Of a stretch of DNA of 64,000 nt, positions 25,956 through 35,627 are shown in pieces. The stretch is from JBMOMT01 sp049324835 (GTDB taxonomy: Bacteria; Chloroflexota; Anaerolineae; CAYNKW01): NCBI GenBank assembly GCA_049324835.1, contig JBMOMT010000040.1:239188-303187 (forward strand), read 5' to 3'. The position numbers and the translations under genes are program-made. A model generated the notes under the pieces. That model ran no database searches. It saw only the letters and a program-made list of their open reading frames with translations, and was not told the DNA's origin. Positions within the stretch are counted from its first letter, which is position 1; every line of letters begins with the position of its first letter.

Positions 25956-28001
25956 CTAGCGCTGTGGATCGAAAAAGTACTGGCACGGATGGGTTGGCGC
26001 TGGCTGAGGGTAGACCCACGCCTCGGGCATGACCTGGGGCACGTTGTGAAAATAGGTCTTGCGAATCCCAAAGCCGGCGCCCCAGGTGCTGATGCCAATG
26101 GTGTTGAACCGGTCGGCGGCGATGTCCAGGATCTGCTCGTATAGAGCCAGACGCTCGTCCTGATCTCCGGTAGCCGATGCCTGTTCGTGCAGGGCCAGTT
26201 GTCGCTTTACCTCTTCAGGCGGTTCCTCGGCCAAAGGGTTGTCAGGGTCTTGGGACCAAACGGCCCACGGAACCGCAAAAGCCTGTAGAGAGGTATCTAT
26301 GGGCACGTATTCAGCCGGATTCAGGGGGATAAACATGCCGTCGGTACCGGTCCACACCACAGCATCGTGTTCGTTGGCCTCTGCGCGGGCCCGCAGATCG
26401 CCCCGCTCGTTGACGCGGTAGGTCACGGCGATGCCGACGGCGCGCCAGTAACCCTGGATGAGGTCCATTGCCTCCTTGTGACCGTACTCATCCACGATGT
26501 CGACCGTGAGCTGAATCGGCTTTCCATCGGGGCCTAAACGCAGGCCGCCGGCATCCCGCTCGCCATAGCCGGCCTCGTCCAGAATCCGGTTGGCCAGCTC
26601 TACGTCGTATTCGAGATACTGAGTGGCCAGCCGTTCGTGATGGAACACCGAGCTTGGAAGCGGGGCCGCCTGGTGCGGTTCACCCTGGCCGGCCCAGACC
26701 TGCTCGATGACCGATTGGCGATCGATGGCGTGCGAGAGGGCCACACGAAAGCGCCTGTCGGAAAAAATCTGTCGTTTGACCGGGTCCTGATGAAGCATAT
26801 TCAGGTGGATGAGCATCCGATTGGCCGTGCTGGGAATGGTGGTGAAAAATGTATAGTCCTGCGCCTCAGCAATGGCCTCAAACTGGGGCCGATTGGCCGG
26901 ATCGGACAGTTTGCGGTTCTGCATATCGATCTCGCCCCGCAAGACCATATCTATCAGCCCATCTTGATCGGGCACGACGGTAAACCGTATCTCGTCTATG
27001 TATGGCAGTTGGTTGAACTCGGCGTCGATCTTCCAATAGTAGGGGTTCCGCTGGGCGACGATCACTTTGCCCACCATGTCCGGGTTGCCCTCGTCGTACA
27101 CATCTTGCAGCACCCAGGCATCCAGCGTGGGCATGTCGGGCAGCCTTTGCGGGCGGACGATCTCCTCGGTGAACAGCTCGCTCCAATGATCAAGTCCCCA
27201 CAGTTCCAGAAGCGGCTGAATGTGAGCCAACCCGTCGGGGTTGTACTTGGGAAGGAATTGTTGGACATAGTGTTTGGGGAAATAGGTCATCCCCATCTGG
27301 GTGGGGTAGATCATGTTCTCCAGAAATAGCCCGTAGGGCGCGGCGAACCGGACGGCGACCGTATAGTCGTCGATCTTGATCACCTGGCCGGGCTCTCCAC
27401 CGGCGACGAGCCAATCCACTGGCGGCTCCTCCCAAATATCGGTGTTCATCACAATGTCCTCGTACCAGAACACGATGTCGTCGGCCGTGAACGGCGCGCC
27501 GTCCGACCAACGCATTCCCTCCCGCAGGTGGAAGACGTACTCCGTCGAGTCCTCGTTGACCTCGAATGACTGGGCCACGTTGGGGACGATGCGGGTCCAT
27601 TGCGGGTCCCAGCTCACCAGGTACTCGTAGTAGATCAGCTTGCGAAAGTGAGAGTTGTCGGATTCCCCTACCACGCCCCTGCGCCAGACGCCGCCATACA
27701 CGCCCACCCGTTCCACCGGCTCGACGAGTTTTGGATTGCCGGGCAGGCGCTCCGCCACGGGCGGCAGCATCCCATCGGCCACCCTTTCGGCCAGCATGGG
27801 CGCTTCCCTGTAGACCATCTCTGGGGTCGGTGGGGGAGCTGTCGTCGGGGCTGTTGTGGGCTCTACCTCGACCGTCGGTTCAACCACGGCCTGGCGCTGC
27901 ACCGGCGCGCAGCCAAAGAGGCCGGCCACGAGAACAATCCCTGCGGCTATGCAGGCACATAGGGCTAGAAACCCTCGTGAATCGATCTGCCATCTATTCA
28001 T
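25956..28001 (-). CDS. Family 5 extracellular solute-binding lipoprotein
   Basis: 681 residues. The signal peptide ends in lipobox VAGLFGC, followed by a Pro/Thr/Val-rich linker. The SBP_bac_5 pattern is clear: FHLREGMRWSDGAPFTADDIVFWYED, the middle region VALSHAIDRQSVIEQVWAGQG, and YDVELANRILDEAGYG. The usual substrates are peptides, opines or sugars. The start ATG at 28001 follows GAGGAGGATC. No dpp/opp permease genes are nearby; the gene is followed by a HAMP-PAS sensor, so a sensory role is likely. Confidence 0.92.
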   Translation of the reverse strand: MNRWQIDSRGFLALCACIAAGIVLVAGLFGCAPVQRQAVVEPTVEVEPTTAPTTAPPPTPEMVYREAPMLAERVADGMLPPVAERLPGNPKLVEPVERVGVYGGVWRRGVVGESDNSHFRKLIYYEYLVSWDPQWTRIVPNVAQSFEVNEDSTEYVFHLREGMRWSDGAPFTADDIVFWYEDIVMNTDIWEEPPVDWLVAGGEPGQVIKIDDYTVAVRFAAPYGLFLENMIYPTQMGMTYFPKHYVQQFLPKYNPDGLAHIQPLLELWGLDHWSELFTEEIVRPQRLPDMPTLDAWVLQDVYDEGNPDMVGKVIVAQRNPYYWKIDAEFNQLPYIDEIRFTVVPDQDGLIDMVLRGEIDMQNRKLSDPANRPQFEAIAEAQDYTFFTTIPSTANRMLIHLNMLHQDPVKRQIFSDRRFRVALSHAIDRQSVIEQVWAGQGEPHQAAPLPSSVFHHERLATQYLEYDVELANRILDEAGYGERDAGGLRLGPDGKPIQLTVDIVDEYGHKEAMDLIQGYWRAVGIAVTYRVNERGDLRARAEANEHDAVVWTGTDGMFIPLNPAEYVPIDTSLQAFAVPWAVWSQDPDNPLAEEPPEEVKRQLALHEQASATGDQDERLALYEQILDIAADRFNTIGISTWGAGFGIRKTYFHNVPQVMPEAWVYPQPAPTHPCQYFFDPQR

Positions 28002-28116
28002 CCTGATCCTCCTCGTAGCATTTCGTCGCTGACTTGATGTCTAGCAACAAAGGGCTATCGCACCCATCGCCATGGCGCGAATCTACGAATCTCACGAATG
28101 ACATGGTGCATATGGA

Positions 28117-29817
28117 CTACGAATCCCCTGCCAACAATGGATCGTTCGCTGCCGGCGTCAGCCCGGCCTTCTCCAGTTGCGCCCGCAACTGGCGGATCAC
28201 GTCCTTCAGCTCGGCCATGCGCACCTCCCGCCCGGCCATGGCGTTGACCAGCTTTTTCAGGTCGGCGGTGCGCTCCTTCACCAGTTCCTCCAGGCGCTCG
28301 CGGTATTCTCTCAGTTCCTCCTCCGCACGCTTGCGCTCGGTGATGTTTTCAACTACGGCCAGGATTCTCTCGACCCTGCCGCGATCATCTACCAGCGGAA
28401 TGACCTGGTAGTATTGATACTGGTCATTGATGAACAGCTCGAATTCTGTTTCCACACCGTCAAAGGCTTTCAGGTAGTGTTCGCGCACCAGGGGGGTATG
28501 TTCGCCAAAGACCTGTTCGAGGGGCAGGCCGACAAAGCTCTCGGGATCCAATCCCTGTTTCTTGAATTCCTGCCCAGAGGTAAAGCCGACGGTCAGATCG
28601 CGTTCGATAACAGAAACGTACGAGTTGGGATAGTTGGCCGCTATCTCGCGTAGCAGTCTTTCGCTCTCGCGCAGCGCCTGCTCGGCCTGTTTACGCTCGG
28701 TGATGTCCAACACGCTGCCGAGACAATAACCCGGGTTGCCTCGAGCGTCGCGAACCAGGCTGGCGTCGAGGATGCCGTGTACGACGCGCCCGTCCTTGTG
28801 GATGAACTGCTTCTCCATGCAATAATGGTCGATTTCGCCCGACACCAGTTGCGCTTGCTGGCGCAGATTCTCTGCCACGATCTCTGGATGGGTGATGTCT
28901 CGGAGGTATTTGCCGACCAGTTCCTCTTCGGTGTAGCCCAACATGCGGCAATAGGCCTCGTTCGCGGCCTCGATCCGAAAATCCAGCGAGACCCGCGCCA
29001 TGCCCACGGCCATGTGTTCATACACCTGCCGGAAACGCTCTTCACTGTCGCGCAGCGCCTCCTCCGCCTGTTTACGTTTGGAAATATCGATGGAAAGAAC
29101 AAAGACCCCTTCCGGCACGGGCTGGATGCTCAGCTCGAACCAGCCCTGCGAGCCATCGGGATAGACGAATTCGTTCTCCATGTGGTGCGGTGTGCGTTGC
29201 TCCATGCAGCGCCGCAGGAAAGCAAACATCTCGGTGTCCTCGATGCCGGGATACACCTCCATCATGGTGTGGCCCAGCAAGGTTTCTTTCGCCTGGCGTG
29301 CGTGTTTGGTGGTCGCCTCGTTGACGTAGAGATAACACCAGTCGAAACCCACGATCTGACAGCCCTCCAGCATGTTCTCGAGTGTGCTGCGGTAGCGTTC
29401 CTCGCTCTGGCACAGCCTGTCTCTCGCCCGCTTGCGTTCGACGGCGTAACGCAGGGCGCGCGAGAGCAGGTTGGCGTCTACCTGTCCCTTGACCAGATAG
29501 TCCTGGGCACCGGCCTCGATGGCCCGCAAGCCCAGCTCTTCGTCGTCCAGGCCGGTCAGCACCACGATGGTCGGCGCCAGCGGCAGCTCGGCCACCACGC
29601 GGCGCAGCGTATCCAACCCCTGGCTGTCCGGCAGGCCGAGGTCGAGCAGCACCGCTTCCACGCCTCCCTGGGCCAGCCGCTCCAGCCCGGTCGAGAGCCG
29701 GTCGGCGCAGGCCAGCCTGAAGCGGGCCGGGCCGGCATCGGCCAACATCTCCCGAATGAGGCGCGCGTCGCCGGGGTTGTCTTCGATCAGCAGGATGTTC
29801 AAGTCCTTGGCGTTCAT
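28117..29817 (-). CDS. REC-PAS-PAS-PAS signalling protein without output enzyme
   Basis: 566 residues, cytoplasmic: receiver with Asp59 (VLLDLGLPDSQG) and Lys in LVKGQ, then three PAS domains (about 135-255, 260-385 and 390-510), and a coiled coil ending in AGREVRMAELKDVIRQLRAQ, shared with the 24600 protein. No HisKA, GGDEF, EAL or HTH domain. The start ATG at 29817 follows AAGGAG; the frame upstream to 29952 enters a dispersed repeat and is rejected. It may integrate phospho-signal and PAS ligands and pass the state on through its helical tail. Confidence 0.88.
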   Translation of the reverse strand: MNAKDLNILLIEDNPGDARLIREMLADAGPARFRLACADRLSTGLERLAQGGVEAVLLDLGLPDSQGLDTLRRVVAELPLAPTIVVLTGLDDEELGLRAIEAGAQDYLVKGQVDANLLSRALRYAVERKRARDRLCQSEERYRSTLENMLEGCQIVGFDWCYLYVNEATTKHARQAKETLLGHTMMEVYPGIEDTEMFAFLRRCMEQRTPHHMENEFVYPDGSQGWFELSIQPVPEGVFVLSIDISKRKQAEEALRDSEERFRQVYEHMAVGMARVSLDFRIEAANEAYCRMLGYTEEELVGKYLRDITHPEIVAENLRQQAQLVSGEIDHYCMEKQFIHKDGRVVHGILDASLVRDARGNPGYCLGSVLDITERKQAEQALRESERLLREIAANYPNSYVSVIERDLTVGFTSGQEFKKQGLDPESFVGLPLEQVFGEHTPLVREHYLKAFDGVETEFELFINDQYQYYQVIPLVDDRGRVERILAVVENITERKRAEEELREYRERLEELVKERTADLKKLVNAMAGREVRMAELKDVIRQLRAQLEKAGLTPAANDPLLAGDS

Positions 29818-29897
29818 CTCGGCTCTCCTTCGTGTTAAGAGTGCACCCCTCCGCGCCTCAATGCGTCTCCGACAGTATCTGCTCAGCCAGGCTCTAG

Positions 29898-30012
29898 TTT
29901 CACCGCTGAGACGCCGAGAACGCCGAGTTTTCGCATTTTCGCAGAGCGCCAAGCGGTTTCTCTGCAGCCAAAAGAAATTCCTCCGCGTCCTCTGCGACTC
30001 TGCGGTGAGCAG
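29898..30012. repeat. Dispersed CACCGCAGAG-type repeat, copy 2, joined to a family A fragment
   Basis: TTTCACCGCTGAGACGCCG at the left and CGACTCTGCGGTGAG at the right are related to the 1865-1940 repeat. Directly after it, CAGTTACCTCCGACAGGCTAA (30009-30029) resembles one arm of the family A inverted repeat. Confidence 0.55.
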
Positions 30013-30046
30013 TTACCTCCGACAGGCTAAAGCCAGCGGGCCGCGC

Positions 30047-30502
30047 TCACCTGATGCCGTTGGGCGGCAGTTTGACGATCGTCAGCCAGAAATCTTCGAT
30101 ACTTTCGATCACCTTGAGAAATTGATCCAGCCCCACCGGCTTGCTGATGTAGCAGTTGGCGTGCAAGTCGTAGGTTTTGAGGATATCCTCCTCCGCCTGT
30201 GAGACGGTCAGGACCACCACCGGGATGCGCCTCAGGTGGGGGTCTTTTTTGATCTCGGCCAGCACCTCGCGGCCATCCATCCTGGGCAGGTTGAGATCGA
30301 GCAGGATCAGATCCGGGCGGGGCGCGTCGGTGTGCTCTCCCTCACGGCGCAGGAAAGCCAGGGCCGCCACGCCATCACCCACCACGTACATCTCGTTGCG
30401 CACCTTGGCCTCCTTGAGGGCCTCCACCGTCAGGCGCACGTCGCCGGGGTTGTCTTCCACCAGCAAAATCTCGATCGGTTTACCGATCGTCCGAGTACTC
30501 AT
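30047..30502 (-). CDS. Single-domain response regulator (Rcp1-like)
   Basis: 151 residues. Receiver with VEDN (15-18), Asp69 in LILLDLNLPRMDG, VVLTVS and SKPVGLDQF. The C-terminal extension EDFWLTIVKLPPNGIR matches the Rcp1 group. The start ATG at 30502 follows GGAGGAG. It lies 41 bp downstream of the 983-residue kinase, its likely partner. Confidence 0.9.
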   Translation of the reverse strand: MSTRTIGKPIEILLVEDNPGDVRLTVEALKEAKVRNEMYVVGDGVAALAFLRREGEHTDAPRPDLILLDLNLPRMDGREVLAEIKKDPHLRRIPVVVLTVSQAEEDILKTYDLHANCYISKPVGLDQFLKVIESIEDFWLTIVKLPPNGIR

Positions 30503-30543
30503 CAAGCTCCTCCTTTTTCTTTGCGATCAGCCATCTGGGTTTT

Positions 30544-33495
30544 CTATTCGTGATCCTGATTGCCGACCGCCGGCAGCGTGAAATAGAACGTTGCGCCCTC
30601 CCCCAACTCCGACTCGACCCACATGCGCCCGCCGTGGCGCTCGACGATGCGTTTACAGATGGCCAGGCCGATGCCGGTGCCGGGGTATTCTTCTCTGGCG
30701 TGTAATCTCTGAAAGATGACAAAGATGCGCTCGTGATACTGCGGCTCGATGCCGATGCCGTTGTCACGCACCGAGAACGTCCAGACCTCCGAGGTCTTTT
30801 GCGCAGAGACATGTACCCGCGGCGGCTCACCCGGTTTGTGGAACTTGATGGCGTTGCCGATCAGGTTTTGGAACAACTGCACCACTTGCCCCTGGTCGGC
30901 CATCACCACCGGCAGCTCGTCGTTCGTCACCAGAGCGCCGCTTTCGGCGATGGCCGCGCTCAGGTTGACACGCACCTGACCCAGGACGGTGTGACAGTCG
31001 GTGGCGGCAAAGGGCTGGCCGCGCGTGTTGACCCGCGAGTAGGAGAGCAAATCCTGGATCAACTGCTGCATGCGGTTGGCCCCATCCACGGCAAAGGCGA
31101 TAAACTCGTCGGCGTCGGCGTCGAGCTGGCCGCGGTAACGCCGGGCGATGAGCTGGGTGTAACTGGACACCATACGCAGCGGCTCTTGCAGGTCGTGCGA
31201 GGCGACGTAGGCGAACTGCTCCAGCTCCCTGTTGGAGCGCTCCAACTCTTGCGTTCTGCGCGCCAGGGATTCTTCGGCGCGTTGTCGCGCGGCTTCCTGC
31301 CTTTCCCGCTTCAGCCTGGCGTCGAGCACCGGGGCGATGACCGCGCCCAGGGTCTCGAGCAACGCGACGTCCTCAGCGGTGTAATCGGACTCTTTGTTGG
31401 CGACTTGGATGAGACCCACCACCCCGCCCTGGTGCATGACCGGCAAAGAGATGTGCCGGCTGATCTCGATGTGCCCCTGGGGCGTGCGGGTCGAACGCTC
31501 GTTCAGGCAGATGGTTCGCTTTTTTCGGATGGCCGTTGGCCAACTGCCGTCGCCCCATGTCTCGCGTGGAAACACGAACTGCTTGTCCGGCACCTGGCAC
31601 TGGTCCCAGACTGTCCGCGTCATCGTCGGCACAACCAGGTTGCCCGCCTCGTCCAGGAAACCAAACACGCCGTACTGGCTCTCCAGGGCCTCCAGGATGA
31701 GCGTCAGCACCTGGGTGTACATTTCCTCATCGGGAACGGTGAGGAAAACCTGGATGATGCGATTCCTGACCGCCAGCTCCCGCGCGTTCTGGCGCAGCGT
31801 CTCCTCCGCCCGCCTTTGCTCCTCCCCAACCTCGATGCCGCGCAGCGCAAAGCCCAGGTCGCCGGCGAGCTCGTGGAACAGGGCCTGTTCTTCCTGCTCA
31901 CCCATGACCGCAGTGGCAATGGAGACGGTGATCACACCGTACACCTGGCCTTCGTGCTCCAGGCGCGCAGACAGGCTGCCGACCTTTTCGGGATAACAGC
32001 CCACAAGAGGACACCCCTGGCAACTGGCAGGAGGACTCGAGATGGCCGCGACCCCCGGCTCGCCCAGCGCGCGCCGGGCGCAAGCGGGAAGCTGCCCGCG
32101 CCTCATCTGCTCGGCCAGCGGCGAGAACGCCTCCCCCAGCCCAGCCTCGAACGTCGCCTGCGCCTCACCGTGCGGGCCCATCAACGCGACCCAGGCGCTG
32201 AAATAGCCCCGGCCTTCCGTGAGAATCCGGCACGCGCCCTCGAGGAGCCGGCCGCGGTCCTTCTCCTTTGTGATCAGTTGGTTGACGTTGCGGATGGCGC
32301 GCAGTGTGGCATTCAGGTGTTGGATTTGCTCCTCGGCCTGCTTCCGATCCGTGATGTCCCAAAAGCTCTCCATGACGCCTTGAAAGGAGCCGTCCGGGGC
32401 AGTCAGCCTGGCTGCGTTCATGATGCACACCACCTCTGCGCCGTCGCTCCTCGTCTTGACGATCTCTTGCTGAATGCTCTGGGTCGAGCCTGCCTCGAGC
32501 TGCTTCAGCGGGCATTCGTCGCTGTGGCACAGCGCTCCCCCGAATGCCTGGTAACATTTGGTCCTGGCCGCGGCCTCTCTGCTCACGCCGGCCAGCCGCG
32601 CAAAGGTGTCGTTGATGCGCAACTGGTTAAAATCGCGGTCGATCAGCCGCTTGCCATCGGCCGCCGTGCAAAAGAAACCGTCCAGCTCGCTGTGCGCCCG
32701 CAGCAGCTCCTCCGAGCTGCGGTAGGAGAGCATGGCCAGCCACAGAGCCACGAGATAACCGCCGAAGCGCAGCGCGTGCCACAACCACCAGCCGGCTTCC
32801 CACGGGGCCGACAGATGAAAGAGCGCACCCGCCCCGCCGAACAGCAGGCACAACAAGAGAAAAAGCAGTTCCTCGCGGTTCCTGCCGGCCGCGTAGGCGA
32901 GCGCAAAATTGAGCGCGGCCAGAAGCATCAAGCCGCCACCGGCGAGATTGATCGCTTCCGCCAGGAAGGTAAAGCCGCCGTCGGCGACCATGCGCGGAAC
33001 GGCTTGCGGATAAAGAGCAGAGAGGAGACCGGCGATGGCCGCCGCCAGGAGCGCCGCGCCGGCCGTGGTCAACGCGGTTCTGGGGGAGACCGGGCGCTCG
33101 GGCAACCACACCAGCGCGAACAAGACCCCACCGGCCAGCACCGCCAGGCTGTGGAGCCAGACGAACCGGTTGCTCATGTGCCCCAACGGGACGCAACTGT
33201 GGCACAGGTCGAGCGCGGCCATGGATACGAGCGCACAGGCGACCCACATCCGGCGCGACGTGTGCCCCCGGTGCCGCGAGAAGAGCAGGACGGCCGCCAG
33301 CACCAGTCCGAGCGCGGCCCCGCCCGCCTCCAGCGCGGAATGGAGCGGCAGCGAGAGCCAGCTCCAGGCGGGCAGCAGGCTGGTGAGCGCCAGCGTGCCC
33401 GCTATGGGCAAGCCCATCCCCACAACGAGCGCGATGGGCAGCGCCCAGCCAACCGCGCTGCCTCCCCGACTGGATTCGTGTCTCTTGTCTGTCAT
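30544..33495 (-). CDS. Membrane sensor histidine kinase, 7TM-PAS-GAF-GAF-HisKA-HATPase
   Basis: 983 residues. The N-terminal 270 residues form about seven or eight membrane helices (MASE-like). PAS (about 280-390) carries a Cys-rich insert KCYQAFGGALCHSDECPL, a pattern known from PAS domains with clustered cysteines. A GAF-like domain with further Cys (CQGCPLVGC, about 480-490) and a second GAF (about 570-720) follow, then HisKA with YVASHDLQEPLRMV and HATPase with LIGNAIKFH, DNGIGI and GTGIGLAI. The clustered cysteines could respond to redox or metal (inference). The start ATG overlaps the stop of the small gene upstream (ATGA). Confidence 0.92.
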   Translation of the reverse strand: MTDKRHESSRGGSAVGWALPIALVVGMGLPIAGTLALTSLLPAWSWLSLPLHSALEAGGAALGLVLAAVLLFSRHRGHTSRRMWVACALVSMAALDLCHSCVPLGHMSNRFVWLHSLAVLAGGVLFALVWLPERPVSPRTALTTAGAALLAAAIAGLLSALYPQAVPRMVADGGFTFLAEAINLAGGGLMLLAALNFALAYAAGRNREELLFLLLCLLFGGAGALFHLSAPWEAGWWLWHALRFGGYLVALWLAMLSYRSSEELLRAHSELDGFFCTAADGKRLIDRDFNQLRINDTFARLAGVSREAAARTKCYQAFGGALCHSDECPLKQLEAGSTQSIQQEIVKTRSDGAEVVCIMNAARLTAPDGSFQGVMESFWDITDRKQAEEQIQHLNATLRAIRNVNQLITKEKDRGRLLEGACRILTEGRGYFSAWVALMGPHGEAQATFEAGLGEAFSPLAEQMRRGQLPACARRALGEPGVAAISSPPASCQGCPLVGCYPEKVGSLSARLEHEGQVYGVITVSIATAVMGEQEEQALFHELAGDLGFALRGIEVGEEQRRAEETLRQNARELAVRNRIIQVFLTVPDEEMYTQVLTLILEALESQYGVFGFLDEAGNLVVPTMTRTVWDQCQVPDKQFVFPRETWGDGSWPTAIRKKRTICLNERSTRTPQGHIEISRHISLPVMHQGGVVGLIQVANKESDYTAEDVALLETLGAVIAPVLDARLKRERQEAARQRAEESLARRTQELERSNRELEQFAYVASHDLQEPLRMVSSYTQLIARRYRGQLDADADEFIAFAVDGANRMQQLIQDLLSYSRVNTRGQPFAATDCHTVLGQVRVNLSAAIAESGALVTNDELPVVMADQGQVVQLFQNLIGNAIKFHKPGEPPRVHVSAQKTSEVWTFSVRDNGIGIEPQYHERIFVIFQRLHAREEYPGTGIGLAICKRIVERHGGRMWVESELGEGATFYFTLPAVGNQDHE

Positions 33496-33731
33496 GGTGA
33501 GAACGTCCCCGCCATCTCAGAGGCCAGGCCCTGCCAGCCGGTCTCGTCGCGGCTGAGGAGGGTGGCCTCCTTGACCTTTTCCGCCGACTCGTCCACGATG
33601 CGGTCGAGGCGGTCGTTCATCTGGTTCAGGTAGAACAGGCCGCAGCCGCCGACGAGGGCGGTCAGCAGCAGCAACAGCAGGACAATCCCCGTGATCTTGG
33701 GGCCGATGCGGAAGCGGTTGAGGAGGTTCAT
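33492..33731 (-). CDS. Small single-TM protein resembling a truncated chemoreceptor N-terminus
   Basis: 79 residues from ATG 33731 (preceded by AAAGGATGG). MNLLNRFRIGPKITGIVLLLLLLTALVGG is a cytoplasmic stub plus one membrane helix, followed by FYLNQMNDRLDRIVDESAEKVKEA, like the first helix of a four-helix-bundle MCP/sensor domain. The rest of such a receptor (second TM, HAMP) is missing. Its TGA overlaps the kinase ATG. It could be a small regulator of the kinase or the remnant of a sensor. Confidence 0.6.
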   Translation of the reverse strand: MNLLNRFRIGPKITGIVLLLLLLTALVGGCGLFYLNQMNDRLDRIVDESAEKVKEATLLSRDETGWQGLASEMAGTFSP

Positions 33732-33905
33732 GGCTGCCATCCTTTCCGGGTGGGCCGTGGCTCGTTACCTGCCACACTGGATGTTGCTAAAGATGGTGTG
33801 TATGGAGACACGGGCTACACCCTGGCAGTCAGACGCCCGGTCTCATTTTACAGGGTACTCTCGATTCATAATGGGCCCGCAGATTGCAGGCGAGGTTTCC
33901 CAACG

Positions 33906-33958
33906 AAAACAAAAACCGACCCACATCCAGGTGCAAGAATGGACGCGGATCGGCTTTT
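33906..33958 (-). terminator. Terminator after the REC-GAF-kinase gene
   Basis: On the minus strand an imperfect 17-18 bp stem (plus-strand AAAACCGACCCACATCCA against TGGACGCGGATCGGCTTTT) is followed by TTTTTGTTTT. It begins about 22 nt beyond the stop at 33980. Confidence 0.7.
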
Positions 33959-33979
33959 ACCGCACTCTCGGAGCAACTG

Positions 33980-35566
33980 TCAAATCAGTCCGGGCTGGGG
34001 AATAGTAAAGGTAAAGGTACTACCCTCACCCAACCTGCTCTTTACCCAGATGCGTCCATTCCACAATTCGACCATGCCCTTGACGATGGCCAACCCCAGA
34101 CCGATGCCATCGTGCGAGCGGGTGAGCGAGTCTTCCACCTGATAAAAACGCTCAAAGATTCTGTCCGTCTCACCCGGCGGGATACCGATGCCGTCATCCT
34201 GGACAGAAATCAACACCTCGTTGCCCTCCATCCAGCCCCGAACGGTGATGTGGCCCCCCTCTGGGGTGAACTTGTGGGCGTTGGAGATCAGGTTGCTGAA
34301 CACCAGGAACAATCGCTGGCAGTCGATCATCACCGGCGGCAGGCCATCCTCGATGTGCACCCTGAGGGTCTGTTTTTTAGACTCGGCCAGCGATTCCAGG
34401 TTGGTGGTAAAACTCGTCACCAATTCCCGCACATCGACCCGTTCCAGATGCAGGCGCGCCGCCCCGGACTCCAGATGGCGCAGGTTGAGCATGGCATCGA
34501 TCAGCTCACGCAGGCGTAAGGCGTTGCGCACAATGGTGCGCATCTGATCGCCGGCCGGGCCTTGCAGCTCTTCCTGCAACAGGCTGGCGTGTCCCATCAA
34601 GATCGCCAGCGGCGTGCGCAGCTCGTGGGCAGCGATGTTGATGAACTCACTCTTGAGCCGATCCAGTTCTTTCAACTCGGCGTAGGCGCGCTCGATCTCT
34701 TGAAACAGGCGGGCATTCTCCAAAGCGATAGCCGCCTGGCCACAGAGAATCGAGAGCATTTCGTCGTCACCGGGGGCAAAACTTTCCTGAGGGGCATCTC
34801 TGGCCACCACCAACGCGCCCGTTTGCCGGGCCTTGCTCATCAGCGGGGTGACGATCACCACCCCTAACCCGGCCTGTGCGAACCCGGCAGCCCAGGGGGC
34901 TTTTGGGGCCTGATGCCCACTGTTCCGCCAGATCGTCTGCCGGTCGAGGTGAGCCATTTCCAGCAGGCCATCGGCTCCGGAGAGGGTTTGGAGATCGAGG
35001 TCGTGCTCGATGAAAGCCGCCAGGCCGGCCCCTTTTTCGCCCGGCAAGAGCAGGGCTGCCCGGTCGGCGTGGGTTGCCAGCAGCGCCACATCCAGCAACC
35101 GTCGATGCAGCTCGGCCTCGGCCACAGTGCTCATAAAGGTCTTGTTGAGTTCAAAAAGCGGCACCAGGGCGCGCAGCCGCACGTTCTCGCGGCGCAGGTT
35201 GGCCCGTTCGATGGCCTTGTCCACGGCGTTGAGCAACATATCCGGCGTAAACGGCTTGACCAGAAACTCGTCGATGCCCAGTTGTAACGCCTGGATGGCC
35301 GTGTCCATGGTGCCAAAGCCGGTCATCACCACACACACCATGTCGGGCCAGAGCTCCTTGATAGCCTGGGCCGTTTGCAGACCGTCGAGCTTGGGCATCT
35401 TGATATCGGTGAGCAGCAGATCGAACCGCTCCTGGCGGGCAGCCTCGATGGCCTGCAAGCCGTCTTCCACCGCCACAGCCTGGTAACCATCACTGCTCAG
35501 TATGCGGACACAGATATGCCGGATGTCTGGCTCGTCTTCGGCGATCAGGATCTTTTCTCGGGGCAT
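33980..35566 (-). CDS. Response regulator-histidine kinase, REC-GAF-HisKA-HATPase
   Basis: 528 residues. Receiver with Asp54 (LLTDIKMPKLDG) and VKPFTPDML; GAF at about 135-290; HisKA with phospho-His in NIAAHELRTPLAIL; HATPase with LISNAHKF, DDGIGI and GIGLGLAI. It is cytoplasmic, so input is by phosphotransfer or GAF ligand. The start ATG at 35566 follows AGGAG. It lies 61 bp downstream of the REC-HTH gene under one promoter, so the pair may be a relay from kinase to DNA-binding regulator. Confidence 0.92.
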   Translation of the reverse strand: MPREKILIAEDEPDIRHICVRILSSDGYQAVAVEDGLQAIEAARQERFDLLLTDIKMPKLDGLQTAQAIKELWPDMVCVVMTGFGTMDTAIQALQLGIDEFLVKPFTPDMLLNAVDKAIERANLRRENVRLRALVPLFELNKTFMSTVAEAELHRRLLDVALLATHADRAALLLPGEKGAGLAAFIEHDLDLQTLSGADGLLEMAHLDRQTIWRNSGHQAPKAPWAAGFAQAGLGVVIVTPLMSKARQTGALVVARDAPQESFAPGDDEMLSILCGQAAIALENARLFQEIERAYAELKELDRLKSEFINIAAHELRTPLAILMGHASLLQEELQGPAGDQMRTIVRNALRLRELIDAMLNLRHLESGAARLHLERVDVRELVTSFTTNLESLAESKKQTLRVHIEDGLPPVMIDCQRLFLVFSNLISNAHKFTPEGGHITVRGWMEGNEVLISVQDDGIGIPPGETDRIFERFYQVEDSLTRSHDGIGLGLAIVKGMVELWNGRIWVKSRLGEGSTFTFTIPQPGLI

Positions 35567-35627
35567 GTCCGCTGCTCCTGAAAAACAAGACACACCGGGC
35601 TGCCCTCTCCCCCGGTGTGTAGATTGT

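Noticed and set aside
30733..33633. 966-codon open frame on the plus strand
   Set aside because: It is antisense to the 7TM histidine kinase, whose domains are clear. Such long antisense frames follow from high-GC codon use; the translation shows no domain and is rich in His, Arg and Gln.
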